Shown here piece by piece: positions 4,697-12,451 of a stretch of 21,647 bases of DNA (position 1 is the first letter of the stretch; the number at the start of each line of letters is the position of its first letter). The translations under genes were made by a program, and so were the position numbers. The notes below the pieces were generated by a model, which was not told the origin of the DNA, searched no databases, and saw nothing but the letters and a program-made list of their open reading frames with translations. The stretch covers positions 1 to 21,647 of the forward strand of contig MHEF01000050.1 of assembly GCA_001805125.1 (NCBI GenBank). Reading direction: 5' to 3'. This DNA comes from Nitrospirae bacterium RBG_13_39_12 (GTDB taxonomy: Bacteria > Nitrospirota > Thermodesulfovibrionia > Thermodesulfovibrionales > SM23-35).

Positions 4697-6030
4697 CAGA
4701 ACAACTGTTTTCCCGTAACCAACCTTATTATATCGTTATATAATGCAAAGACCATAATAGTAAGGATGATAGCAAGCCCGACTCTCTGTGCTATTGCTAT
4801 GACTTTTTCATTTATTGGTTTTTTGCTTATCGCCTCGATTCCAAGAAACAGGATATGTCCTCCATCAAGTATGGGGATGGGAAGTAAATTTATTATCCCG
4901 AGGTTGATGTTTATGATAGCCATAAACAAAATAAAATCTAAAAGCCCTCTGGACGCCTGTTCACCTGCCATCTGCACAATAAGTATGGGACCTCCTATGG
5001 TATCTGCAGGTATCACCCGCTGGATAAGCTTTACAATGGATACCACGGTCAGCACTGACATTTCCCATGTTTTCTTAGCCCCAAGAGGCACGGCCTCGGA
5101 AATACTGTACTTCTTTATAAAATCGTTCCCTGAAGGCCTTATCCCTATGAGGCCGATTTCTTTTCCGTCACCTACAGGGGTCTTAACAGGAGCTATTGTC
5201 ATCTCCATCACATGATTGTCCCTCTTTATCTTAAATTTAAGCGGCTTCCCGGGGTTACCATGTATTATTGCAGTCATATCCTCCCATGTTTTAATAGCAT
5301 TACCGTCAATATTTGCAATTATGTCGCCCTTCTCAACTCCTGCTTTCTCTGCCTGCCCGCCTTTTACTACCTCACCAACAACAGGGTAAATAAGGGGTGA
5401 AATACCTATGTCCCAAAGCTCCTTATCTTCACCAAAGATGCTTTTCCCGGATTTTCTTACAGGTGTTACGGAAAGCTCGATGATATTTCCACCTCTCCTT
5501 ACTTTTATGAGAAGATTCTGACCCTGATTTTCATCCATAAAATTGATGATCTCATCCCAGCTGTCAACCGCACGTCCGTTAATCTCCAGTATTTTGTCAC
5601 CTGTAATAAGGCCGGCTTTTGCAGCAGGCGAACTTTCTGTTACGTTTCCGACGTCAGGGTAAAGGGCAGGTATGCCTGAAAGAAATATAAAGATAAATAT
5701 GAGAAAAGCAAATACAAGATTGAAAAGAGGACCGGAAAATACTATTAAGAACCTCTTCCATACAGGCTGGTAATTATATGCAACCAGCTTGTCCTCTTCT
5801 TTAAGTTCTTCACCCGGTGTCTCACCCAGCATTTTTACATACCCGCCGAGCGGCAGGGATGAGATAAGATATTCGGTATCACCATATTTCTTGCCAATAA
5901 GCTTCGGCCCAAAACCGAGTGAGAATTTCAGGACCCTGACGCCTGTCAGCTTTGCCAGGAGGAAATGTCCAAGCTCGTGCACAAATATGATTATGCCGAT
6001 CAGAATTAATGCAGATAATAAAAATGTCAT
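4696..6030 (-). CDS. rseP: RIP metalloprotease RseP (site-2 protease)
   Basis: 444 residues, normal for the family. An N-terminal transmembrane helix carries the zinc site HELGH at residues 18-22. The periplasmic part contains two PDZ domains (about 125-200 and 215-295, for example SPAAKAGLITGDKILEING and QAEKAGVEKGDIIANIDG). The third catalytic ligand sits in LLPIPILDGGH, Asp at about 389, within the later membrane segments. It cleaves membrane-embedded substrates such as anti-sigma factors after a first cut, in envelope stress response. It follows dxr after a 61-base gap and precedes the Nudix gene with a 1-base overlap. The dxr-rseP order is common in bacteria, which supports the call. Confidence 0.95.
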   Translation of the reverse strand: MTFLLSALILIGIIIFVHELGHFLLAKLTGVRVLKFSLGFGPKLIGKKYGDTEYLISSLPLGGYVKMLGETPGEELKEEDKLVAYNYQPVWKRFLIVFSGPLFNLVFAFLIFIFIFLSGIPALYPDVGNVTESSPAAKAGLITGDKILEINGRAVDSWDEIINFMDENQGQNLLIKVRRGGNIIELSVTPVRKSGKSIFGEDKELWDIGISPLIYPVVGEVVKGGQAEKAGVEKGDIIANIDGNAIKTWEDMTAIIHGNPGKPLKFKIKRDNHVMEMTIAPVKTPVGDGKEIGLIGIRPSGNDFIKKYSISEAVPLGAKKTWEMSVLTVVSIVKLIQRVIPADTIGGPILIVQMAGEQASRGLLDFILFMAIININLGIINLLPIPILDGGHILFLGIEAISKKPINEKVIAIAQRVGLAIILTIMVFALYNDIIRLVTGKQLF

Positions 6031-6091
6031 CTAAATCATCCCTGAGATTAAATTATTAATGCAACCACATTGAATGTCTGCATTAATTGTT

Positions 6092-7264
6092 CTATTTTTT
6101 ATTAAGTGAACCAACCACTTTCCCCGCTATTTCCCTTGCCCATCTGTCAGCCTCCAACACAACATCAAGTTCCATATCAGGCATTACAGTGTGATGTTCC
6201 ATTGTTTTCCTGATTATATAAGGTATCCTGGTAAACCTGATGCTTCCTTTCAGAAATGCATTTACTGCAACCTCATTTGCTGCATTAAGTACAGAAGGCA
6301 TCGTGCCTCCAGCCTCTAATGCCGTGTATGCGTAAGAGAGGCAGGGGAAACACTTGTTATTTGGTTTTTTAAAAGTAAGGGATTCTACATCCTGCAGTAC
6401 AAGGCCGTCAACTACGTTCTTAAGTCTTCTCGGGTATGTAAGGGCATATGCTATGGGCCCTTTCATGTCAGGGACTGAAAGTTGCGCAATACAGCTTCTG
6501 TCATTGAACTCGACTATGGAATGCACAATACTCTGCGGGTGGATCAAGACATCTATTCTTTTTGAAGGAAGCCCGAATAAATGGTGTGCCTCTATCACCT
6601 CAAACCCCTTGTTCATAAGCGTTGCAGAATCTATTGTTATCTTTTTACCCATCTTCCATCTCGGGTGATTAAGTGCTTCCCCCGGCGTAATATCATTAAG
6701 TTCTTTGATATCCCTGTCAGCGAAAGGCCCGCCTGAGGCCGTTAGTATGATCTTTTTTACATCGGATATCCCGTGCCCCTCAATACACTGGAATATCGCA
6801 CTATGCTCGCTGTCCACAGGAAGAATTTTTACCTTGTTTTTTTTTGATTCACCGGTCATAATCCTTCCTGCCATAACAAGCGATTCCTTGTTTGCAAGGC
6901 CAACTGTTCTTCCAGCCCGTATAGCTGACAATGTCGGGACCAGACCTGCGGCACCGACAATTGCAGAGAGGACAAAGTCAGAGCCTTCGTAGGCAGCAGC
7001 CTCTGCAACTCCGTTCTTCCCCGATAATATATCTAAAGATGGATTCCGTCGCCTTCCTATTTTCTTGCGTAATTCTCCTGCAGCCTTCTCATCGGCAACA
7101 GCCACAACCTCGGGCGAAAAAGATTTTATCTGTTTCTCAAGCAGGTCAACGTTATTCCCTGCTGTTAAAACAACAACCTTGAAGAGGTTCCTGTATTGCG
7201 AGATAATATCAAGGGCATTTCTTCCGATAGACCCTGTAGAGCCGAGAATTGTTATGCGTTTCAT
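6092..7264 (-). CDS. dxr: 1-deoxy-D-xylulose 5-phosphate reductoisomerase
   Basis: 390 residues, full length. It converts DXP to MEP with NADPH, the committed step of the MEP isoprenoid pathway. Visible motifs are the NADPH-binding GSTGSIG at residues 8-14, LANKESLVMAG, the metal/substrate-binding PVDSEHSAIFQ, TASGGPF, HPRWKMGKKITIDSATLMNK, and IHPQSIVHS. The ATG at 7262-7264 has no evident Shine-Dalgarno sequence. A TATAAT (complement of 7279-7284) lies only 14 bases upstream of it, so a very short leader from a local promoter is conceivable, in addition to read-through from cdsA. It works upstream of UppS in supplying undecaprenyl phosphate for peptidoglycan and LPS carriers. Confidence 0.96.
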   Translation of the reverse strand: MKRITILGSTGSIGRNALDIISQYRNLFKVVVLTAGNNVDLLEKQIKSFSPEVVAVADEKAAGELRKKIGRRRNPSLDILSGKNGVAEAAAYEGSDFVLSAIVGAAGLVPTLSAIRAGRTVGLANKESLVMAGRIMTGESKKNKVKILPVDSEHSAIFQCIEGHGISDVKKIILTASGGPFADRDIKELNDITPGEALNHPRWKMGKKITIDSATLMNKGFEVIEAHHLFGLPSKRIDVLIHPQSIVHSIVEFNDRSCIAQLSVPDMKGPIAYALTYPRRLKNVVDGLVLQDVESLTFKKPNNKCFPCLSYAYTALEAGGTMPSVLNAANEVAVNAFLKGSIRFTRIPYIIRKTMEHHTVMPDMELDVVLEADRWAREIAGKVVGSLNKK

Positions 7265-7265
7265 A

Positions 7266-7369
7266 TATAAAATTCGAAATTATAAACACATCCTGAATTC
7301 AGATGTTCTAAACTGTCTTGAAGTATGGCCATTTTACACCGTTCAGGATTAAGAAATTAGAATTTTATA
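7266..7369. repeat. Two-block inverted repeat between cdsA and dxr
   Basis: TATAAAATTC (7266-7275) pairs with GAATTTTATA (7360-7369), and ATCCTGAA (7290-7297) pairs with TTCAGGAT (7342-7349). The arms are in matching order, separated by unpaired segments. It occupies most of the 161-base gap before dxr. Confidence 0.5.
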
Positions 7370-7425
7370 CCTCCATCTACCATTCCATGCCTGGAATATA
7401 TAGTTTAAATTTTTGTGCAAAAAAA

Positions 7426-8217
7426 CTATTTTACTATCCTGAGGGCTGTTAACATCCAGTAAAGCACAGGTCCTGTATACAAAATCCCGTCAATTTTATC
7501 TAAAATCCCTCCGTGTCCGGGTATTATGGCGCTTGAATCTTTAACCCCTGCATCACGTTTTAACATGGATTCAACAAGGTCCCCTATGATAGAAACAATC
7601 CCTATAATTATACCAATCAATAGCGCAGAATATACAGTCAGGAGCGGTACAACAGCAGCTTTCAGAATTACTGCACCTGATACGCCTCCTATAAGAGACC
7701 CTGCTGCGCCAGCCACAGTTTTGTTCGGGCTTACTTCTTTGCAGAGCCTCCTTTTTCCGATACCTTTACCGAGATAGTATGCTGCTGAGTCTGCTGCCCA
7801 TACAGATGCATAAAGAAAGATTATCCACTCAGCCCCCAGCTCCCTTATCTGTGTCTGGAATGTGAAAAACACCGGGATATAGAGCAGTCCGAGGACAGGC
7901 GGAGATATATCAGCAAGCGCTGAAGCAGGACTTTTCTTGATCAAAAGCCTTATACCCATTATTGCCAGTACGGAGAAGATTATGACATCAGGCAGAAGAT
8001 CTCTTGAAATAAAAGATACGCCCAGTATGCAAGTACCTAAGAAAAGACATGTATACCTTAATATCCCTGTTACGTGGTACATGGAATAAAACTCTGACAT
8101 GGCTAAAAGAGATACGAAGATTAGCAGTAAAAAAAAATATTTCGGGGGGAGATACATTATATATAGGTATATAGCAGGCAGAAAAACCGCTGCAACAATC
8201 AACCTTTTAAGGTGCAT
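7426..8217 (-). CDS. cdsA: Phosphatidate cytidylyltransferase
   Basis: 263 residues with several hydrophobic segments covering most of the chain. It makes CDP-diacylglycerol from CTP and phosphatidic acid in the inner membrane, feeding all phospholipid synthesis. The diagnostic blocks are WAADSAAYYLGKGIGKRRL, then SPNKTVAGAAGSLIGG, and the C-terminal GDLVESMLKRDAGVKDS followed by PGHGGILDKIDG (the CDP-OH metal-binding signature). The ATG at 8215-8217 lies within the uppS 3' end (11-base overlap). The uppS-cdsA-dxr-rseP order is widely conserved. No anomalies were seen. Confidence 0.95.
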   Translation of the reverse strand: MHLKRLIVAAVFLPAIYLYIMYLPPKYFFLLLIFVSLLAMSEFYSMYHVTGILRYTCLFLGTCILGVSFISRDLLPDVIIFSVLAIMGIRLLIKKSPASALADISPPVLGLLYIPVFFTFQTQIRELGAEWIIFLYASVWAADSAAYYLGKGIGKRRLCKEVSPNKTVAGAAGSLIGGVSGAVILKAAVVPLLTVYSALLIGIIIGIVSIIGDLVESMLKRDAGVKDSSAIIPGHGGILDKIDGILYTGPVLYWMLTALRIVK

Positions 8218-8926
8218 CTGCCTTCAGCGAGATTGCACCGAATCTCCGCTCCCTCCTCTGATAATCCTGTATTGCAAAAAGAAATTCATCCTTTGTGAAA
8301 TCCGGCCAGAGCGTATCTGTAAAGTATAGTTCCGAATATGCCCCCTGCCAGATCAGGAAATTACTTATGCGCATCTCCCCGCCGGTTCTGATAATTAAAT
8401 CCGGAGATGGAAGAGCGGCGGTATCAAGATACGAACTGAATATCTCTTCTGTAAGGTCTTCGGGTTTGATCCCCGCACAGAGCACTTTCTTTACAGCTCT
8501 GAGAATCTCGTTTCGGCCGCTGTAACTCCATGCGGCAACAAGAATCATGCCTTTGTTGAGAGAAGTTTTCTCCTCGGTCTCCCTTATGACCTTCTGTATA
8601 TCTTCGGGCAGCCTCCATATATCACCGATTGTTTTAAAGACAACATTGTTTTTAACCAGGTTACCAAGTTCTCTTTTTAAATACAGTTCGAGAAGCTTCA
8701 TCAAGGTCGTTACCTCTGAATTAGGTCTCAGCCAGTTCTCTGTCGAAAAAGCATACAGTGTCAATACCTTCAGTCCGAGTTCAGCCGCAACCTCAACTAC
8801 CTCTTTTGTTCTCTCGACTCCGCGCCTGTGTCCTTCAACCCTCGGCAGGCCGCGTGACTCTGCCCACCTTCCGTTTCCATCCATTATAATGCCCGCATGT
8901 TTTGGTATGCGTCCTGTTAACAGCAA
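8207..8926 (-). CDS. uppS: Undecaprenyl (polyprenyl) diphosphate synthase, cis-prenyltransferase
   Basis: 239 residues. It condenses isopentenyl units onto farnesyl diphosphate to form the C55 carrier precursor. Motifs are IIMDGNGRW with catalytic Asp16, GHRRGVE, YAFSTENWLRP, and the C-terminal DLIIRTGGEMRISNFLIWQ and YTD-like ELYFTDTLWPDF blocks. The usual NYGGR block appears as WSYSGRNEI, a mild variation. The start is TTG at 8924-8926 (MLLTGRIPKHAG), with GAGG about eight bases upstream; no ATG fits better. It begins 12 bases after the stop of the FG-GAP gene and overlaps cdsA by 11 bases. Confidence 0.94.
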   Translation of the reverse strand: MLLTGRIPKHAGIIMDGNGRWAESRGLPRVEGHRRGVERTKEVVEVAAELGLKVLTLYAFSTENWLRPNSEVTTLMKLLELYLKRELGNLVKNNVVFKTIGDIWRLPEDIQKVIRETEEKTSLNKGMILVAAWSYSGRNEILRAVKKVLCAGIKPEDLTEEIFSSYLDTAALPSPDLIIRTGGEMRISNFLIWQGAYSELYFTDTLWPDFTKDEFLFAIQDYQRRERRFGAISLKADAP

Positions 8927-8938
8927 CTCTTAATCCTC

Positions 8939-10630
8939 TTAGTTCCCTTTATTTGAATAGATATAAAGCATTGTTCTCAGAGGACTTTCCCCCTTCAGTA
9001 TATTCCCTGGTTTAATTCCCCAGAGAGGGCTTACAAGAATAATAACCTTATCACCGGTAACCACATAGTCAAGGATTGAACCGCTTATGTCATCTATAAG
9101 AACTGATTCATCCATAGAAAGCCCGTTCCACCATAAGCTCTTAATCTGAGAGCTTTTATAACCAATCCCCTTAAGATAACCGAGTAAAGGAACTCTCTTA
9201 ACAAAAAGCACTTCTTTCTTCCTTGGGATAAGTCTGTCTTTAACTGTCCATTCACCCCTGTCGACCATAACTGAGGGTGCAGACTTTTTGAATGTCGTTA
9301 GAAAATCTCCTGTATTGGTTTTGCTGCTCCACATCTTTATATTATTATCGTCATATACATCAAGAAATCCGTTTTCATCATACGCAAGGACCAGTTTGCC
9401 TTTTTGCGGGTCATCAATATATATAAAATCGTATATATTAACACCTTTTGGCAATTTGATTTCACTGCCTCTTTTATATTCTCCTTCCCATAATATCTCA
9501 AAAACCTTGCCGTCGAACCCTTCAGCACGTGAATATTCCTGTGCTATAAGCCTGTTTTCAATCTTCCGCATGAAAACATTATCTTTATTAAGCAGGACAA
9601 ATCCGGTATTGCTCAACTCATAAATGTAAGATGTGACCTCATCTCCTCTCATTGATGTGATAATTATCTCGTCTCTTCCGTTCCTGTTAAGGTCAATTGA
9701 GTCAAGCCAAAGGTGCTCATCCATACCGGAGCCTTTTATTCTAACCCCGCCCAGTGCAGGGTTCAAGTCAACATTCAGCATGTAGACCCCGACATCTTCT
9801 CCTGTGCTTAGTATAATCTCGTGTTCGCCGTCTCCGTTAACATCTCCTATCGACATAAACCTCATATCGAATGGCAAATCAAACTTTAACAGAGCATCTC
9901 CCTGGTGCAGCGCAAAGAATTCTTCACCAAACCTCATTTCTTTTGCATAGGCAATGTCAACCTTTGTATCTCCTTCAAAAAACTTAATTCCGTCAGACAC
10001 CCAGAACAGACTTTGCTTGAGAATTGTATTTGTATCTTCAGTCTTAGCTGTAAGAGAAAGTGCAACTTCCGCTTTGAGTCTCTTCGCCTCCTCAAGAATC
10101 TTCGCCGGGTCATCCGTTTCAATAGCTGTATCTATCATATTAAATCTCCCCGTCTCTTTAAGGCTCCTGTAATATGAGTCTGATAAATACCAGTCAATAC
10201 CCTTTGACTGACAGAAAAGCATATTCAGCTTTATTCCTGATATTCTGACCTTGTCGTCTTTTTTAGCATCACCTTCAATTAAATAGCCTACAGATGAATC
10301 CGGACTAACTTCCTTTATCTCGAGCCTCCCTATTTGTGACTCTAATTTTCCTAAAGGCTCTTTTGTAACAGGGTGTTTGAAATGCGACTCTTCTCTCAGA
10401 ATATTAAACCTCATGCCGACTTTCACAGCATCTTTTGTCCCGAGGTCAAGTACAACTTTTTTGTTTTTTGCCTTTGTTATTTTTCCGGTAAGAGGTTCGA
10501 AATAAGAAAGAGTTTCATCCCGCATCCTGTTAAGTGGATTATCATCAGCATAAGCAGCAGGAGAGTATAGTACACAGAGCATAAAACCGAGAGCGTGCAG
10601 CAAAAGGAAAAAATCAAAGACCTTTCCCAT
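8939..10630 (-). CDS. Exported FG-GAP/VCBS repeat protein of unknown function
   Basis: About 563 residues from the ATG at 10628-10630. That start has AGGAGG nine bases upstream and opens a clean signal peptide (MGKVFDFFLLLHALGFMLC, cleavage likely after AAYA), so the 26-codon upstream extension is rejected. After the signal comes a domain with KVVLDLGTKDAVKVGMRFNI and GRLEIKEVSPDSSVGYLIEGD, which looks like the beta-rich surface/flagellar-accessory type. Next is a segment resembling a lipoprotein-style family (LKAEVALSLTAKTED), then two FG-GAP-like Ca-binding loops: DVNGDGEHEIIL (about 263-274) and DLNRNGRDEIII (about 313-324). The C-terminal half continues as a beta-propeller-like sequence. 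It is periplasmic or outer-surface. It sits between a phosphoesterase gene and uppS, a place where many genomes have frr and pyrH. The function is unknown. Confidence 0.8.
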   Translation of the reverse strand: MGKVFDFFLLLHALGFMLCVLYSPAAYADDNPLNRMRDETLSYFEPLTGKITKAKNKKVVLDLGTKDAVKVGMRFNILREESHFKHPVTKEPLGKLESQIGRLEIKEVSPDSSVGYLIEGDAKKDDKVRISGIKLNMLFCQSKGIDWYLSDSYYRSLKETGRFNMIDTAIETDDPAKILEEAKRLKAEVALSLTAKTEDTNTILKQSLFWVSDGIKFFEGDTKVDIAYAKEMRFGEEFFALHQGDALLKFDLPFDMRFMSIGDVNGDGEHEIILSTGEDVGVYMLNVDLNPALGGVRIKGSGMDEHLWLDSIDLNRNGRDEIIITSMRGDEVTSYIYELSNTGFVLLNKDNVFMRKIENRLIAQEYSRAEGFDGKVFEILWEGEYKRGSEIKLPKGVNIYDFIYIDDPQKGKLVLAYDENGFLDVYDDNNIKMWSSKTNTGDFLTTFKKSAPSVMVDRGEWTVKDRLIPRKKEVLFVKRVPLLGYLKGIGYKSSQIKSLWWNGLSMDESVLIDDISGSILDYVVTGDKVIILVSPLWGIKPGNILKGESPLRTMLYIYSNKGN

Positions 10631-10674
10631 GGTTCTTTGCCTCCTGTCTCGAGTTTGAAGGACATGTGGAGAGA

Positions 10675-10702
10675 CTTGCATTCTGTATCCTGTCTTTTGT
10701 CT
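10675..10702. repeat. Heptad array between phosphoesterase and FG-GAP genes
   Basis: Four 7-bp units on the + strand: CTTGCAT, TCTGTAT, CCTGTCT, TTTGTCT, with TG conserved at the third and fourth positions. It is 28 bp, the same length as the arrays at 339-366 and 2508-2535, and it occupies the gap between two operon genes. Confidence 0.55.
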
Positions 10703-10708
10703 CATCAA

Positions 10709-11434
10709 TTACCTTCCTTTCGACAGCCTTTCTATCAACGGGTACGGCAAAAGTTCTTTTCTCATCTTAATCTGCACCTTTTTAACATCAAATGGAATTC
10801 TTACTATTTCTATTTTCTGATCATCAATAATTGCGTAGCATGCCCTCGGGTCTCCGTCACGGGGCTGCCCGACACTTCCTGCATTTATTATATACCTACA
10901 ATCTTCTTTTATCTGTACTGTTTCCCTATACGCAACAAGTTCTCCCGATGGGAATCTCTCAATAATTAATGGCTGATGGGAATGCCCGAGGAAACAGAAC
11001 TTGTTATCGAAATAATGGAAGTTTATCTCTGCGTCCCAAAGTGTCTGCAGATAATGCCACTCCTCCGGATCTTTTGGAGTTGAATGCACGAGAAGCATAT
11101 CATCATCCTTAATCTCTTTCTTAATAAGAAAAGACTTGAGTGTTTTACTGTTTCTCTCTGTAAGCACTTCTTTTGTCCATTCAATAGCATATTTAGCATA
11201 TTCATTAAAATAAGATATATCTGTTAATCCAAGCGCACCCCAGTCATGATTACCTGCCAGCAGAACCTTACACTTCTCTTCCAGTAAATCTATGCATTTA
11301 TTAGGTTCAGGACCATACCCTACAGCATCTCCGAGAAACACGATATCCTCAATTTTTTTCTTACCTATGTCTTTAAGAACAACTTTAAAGGCATCAGAAT
11401 TTGAATGGACATCAGAGATTACAGCATAGTGCAT
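10709..11434 (-). CDS. Calcineurin-like metallophosphoesterase (YfcE/MJ0936 type)
   Basis: 241 residues. The dinuclear metal site is complete: SDVHSN (Asp8, His10), FLGDAVGYGP (Asp36), AGNHDWG (Asn62, His63, Asp64), LVHSTP and LGHSHQP. The NAGSVGQPRDGDPRACYAII block is typical of the small YfcE/MJ0936-type phosphodiesterases, which hydrolyse cyclic or model phosphodiesters in the cytoplasm. The true substrate is unknown. Its ATG overlaps the nusB stop by one base (TGATG). No signal peptide is present. Confidence 0.88.
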   Translation of the reverse strand: MHYAVISDVHSNSDAFKVVLKDIGKKKIEDIVFLGDAVGYGPEPNKCIDLLEEKCKVLLAGNHDWGALGLTDISYFNEYAKYAIEWTKEVLTERNSKTLKSFLIKKEIKDDDMLLVHSTPKDPEEWHYLQTLWDAEINFHYFDNKFCFLGHSHQPLIIERFPSGELVAYRETVQIKEDCRYIINAGSVGQPRDGDPRACYAIIDDQKIEIVRIPFDVKKVQIKMRKELLPYPLIERLSKGR

Positions 11435-11844
11435 CAGGCTTTATCCGCTTCTTTTGCCAGCCGGTCAAGAATGCCATTTATAAAAGGAGCAGATTCTTTT
11501 GACGAGTATTTCTTCGCTATCTCTATTGCCTCATTTATTGTAACAGCAGATGGGATATCTTTTCTATAAAGTATCTCATAAGTTGCAAACCTGAGTATGT
11601 TTCTATCAACAGCAGCCATCCTCTTTAATATCCAGTTTTCTGTAAACTTTTCGATCATCTTGTCTATTTCGTCAAGTCTGCTCAATGTACCATGGATAAT
11701 TTCCTCTGCAAACTCTCTGGTATTTTTAGCATATTTTTTGTCCAACCAGAACTCTTCTAAATCTCTACTGTTAATTTTTTTCTCCGTGAAATCTGCCTGG
11801 AAAAGTATCTGCAGCGCATACTCTCGAGCCTTACGCCGTTTCAT
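11434..11844 (-). CDS. nusB: Transcription antitermination protein NusB
   Basis: 136 residues, typical length. It binds BoxA RNA with NusE (S10) and supports antitermination, especially on rRNA operons. Family features are the N-terminal RRKAREYALQILFQADF, the helical core, the block NWILKRMAAVDRNILRFATYEILY and the C-terminal PSAVTINEAIEIAKKYSS followed by FINGILDRLA. The ribH-nusB order on this strand is the classical rib-nusB arrangement. The ATG is at 11842-11844. Confidence 0.95.
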   Translation of the reverse strand: MKRRKAREYALQILFQADFTEKKINSRDLEEFWLDKKYAKNTREFAEEIIHGTLSRLDEIDKMIEKFTENWILKRMAAVDRNILRFATYEILYRKDIPSAVTINEAIEIAKKYSSKESAPFINGILDRLAKEADKA

Positions 11845-11853
11845 GAAAGCAGA

Positions 11854-11920
11854 ACGTCAGAAGGAAGAATACAGAGGACAGAATAAGGGACATTCCTGTT
11901 TTGCATGGCCTCCGTATTCT
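11854..11920. repeat. Heptad array and imperfect hairpin between ribH and nusB
   Basis: On the + strand, 11854-11888 reads as 7-bp units ACGTCAG, AAGGAAG, AATACAG, AGGACAG, AATAAGG. Part of it, AGAATACAGAGG (11866-11877), pairs with CCTCCGTATTCT (11909-11920) with one mismatch, giving a stem with a 31-base loop in the ribH-nusB intergenic RNA. It could be an attenuator or a processing site; there is no T-run. Confidence 0.45.
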
Positions 11921-11945
11921 GTGCACAATATTCTATTATCTATAC

Positions 11946-12407
11946 TCATATCTTTTTAAGGAGTTGTGCCATTTCGATAGCAGTTATTGCTGCATCCCAC
12001 CCTTTGTTACCGCTCTTGGTGCCAGATCTTTCAATCGCCTGCTCTATCGTGTCAGACGTTATGACTCCAAATGCAATAGGCACTCCTGTCTCTAGAGAGA
12101 CGGATGCAATCCCCTTCGATACCTCTGAAGCAATATAATCAAAATGAGGTGTTGCTCCCCGTATAATCGTTCCAAGGCATATTATTGCGTTGTAAACCCC
12201 TTTTAATGCCACCTTTCTGGCTACCATCGGGATTTCAAAAGAGCCCGGTACCCTGACAATTTCTATATCATCTTCCTTTGCGCCATGTCTTAAAAGCGCA
12301 TCCCTGGCACCATCAAGAAGTTTACTCGTAATAAAGTCATTAAACCTGCTGCTTATAATACAGAATTTTAGGCCTTTAGCCTGAAGTTCACCCTCAATAA
12401 TTTTCAT
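11946..12407 (-). CDS. ribH: 6,7-dimethyl-8-ribityllumazine synthase
   Basis: 153 residues. It condenses the ribityl-aminopyrimidine with dihydroxybutanone phosphate, the penultimate step of riboflavin synthesis, normally in a 60-subunit or pentameric shell. Motifs: CIISSRFNDFITSKLLDGA, VRVPGSFEIPM, CLGTIIRGATPHFDYIA, and VPIAFGVITSDTIEQAIERS followed by GNKGWDAA. The ATG at 12405-12407 has a strong GGGAGG a few bases upstream. It lies between ribBA and nusB. Confidence 0.97.
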   Translation of the reverse strand: MKIIEGELQAKGLKFCIISSRFNDFITSKLLDGARDALLRHGAKEDDIEIVRVPGSFEIPMVARKVALKGVYNAIICLGTIIRGATPHFDYIASEVSKGIASVSLETGVPIAFGVITSDTIEQAIERSGTKSGNKGWDAAITAIEMAQLLKKI

Positions 12408-12451
12408 AAAAACCTCCCGTTTACACCTAAAATTTCAAATAAAATTGTGGG

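Noticed and set aside
10631..10708. 26-residue N-terminal extension of the FG-GAP protein
   Set aside because: Translates a heptad array; the ATG at 10630 has AGGAGG and opens a signal peptide.
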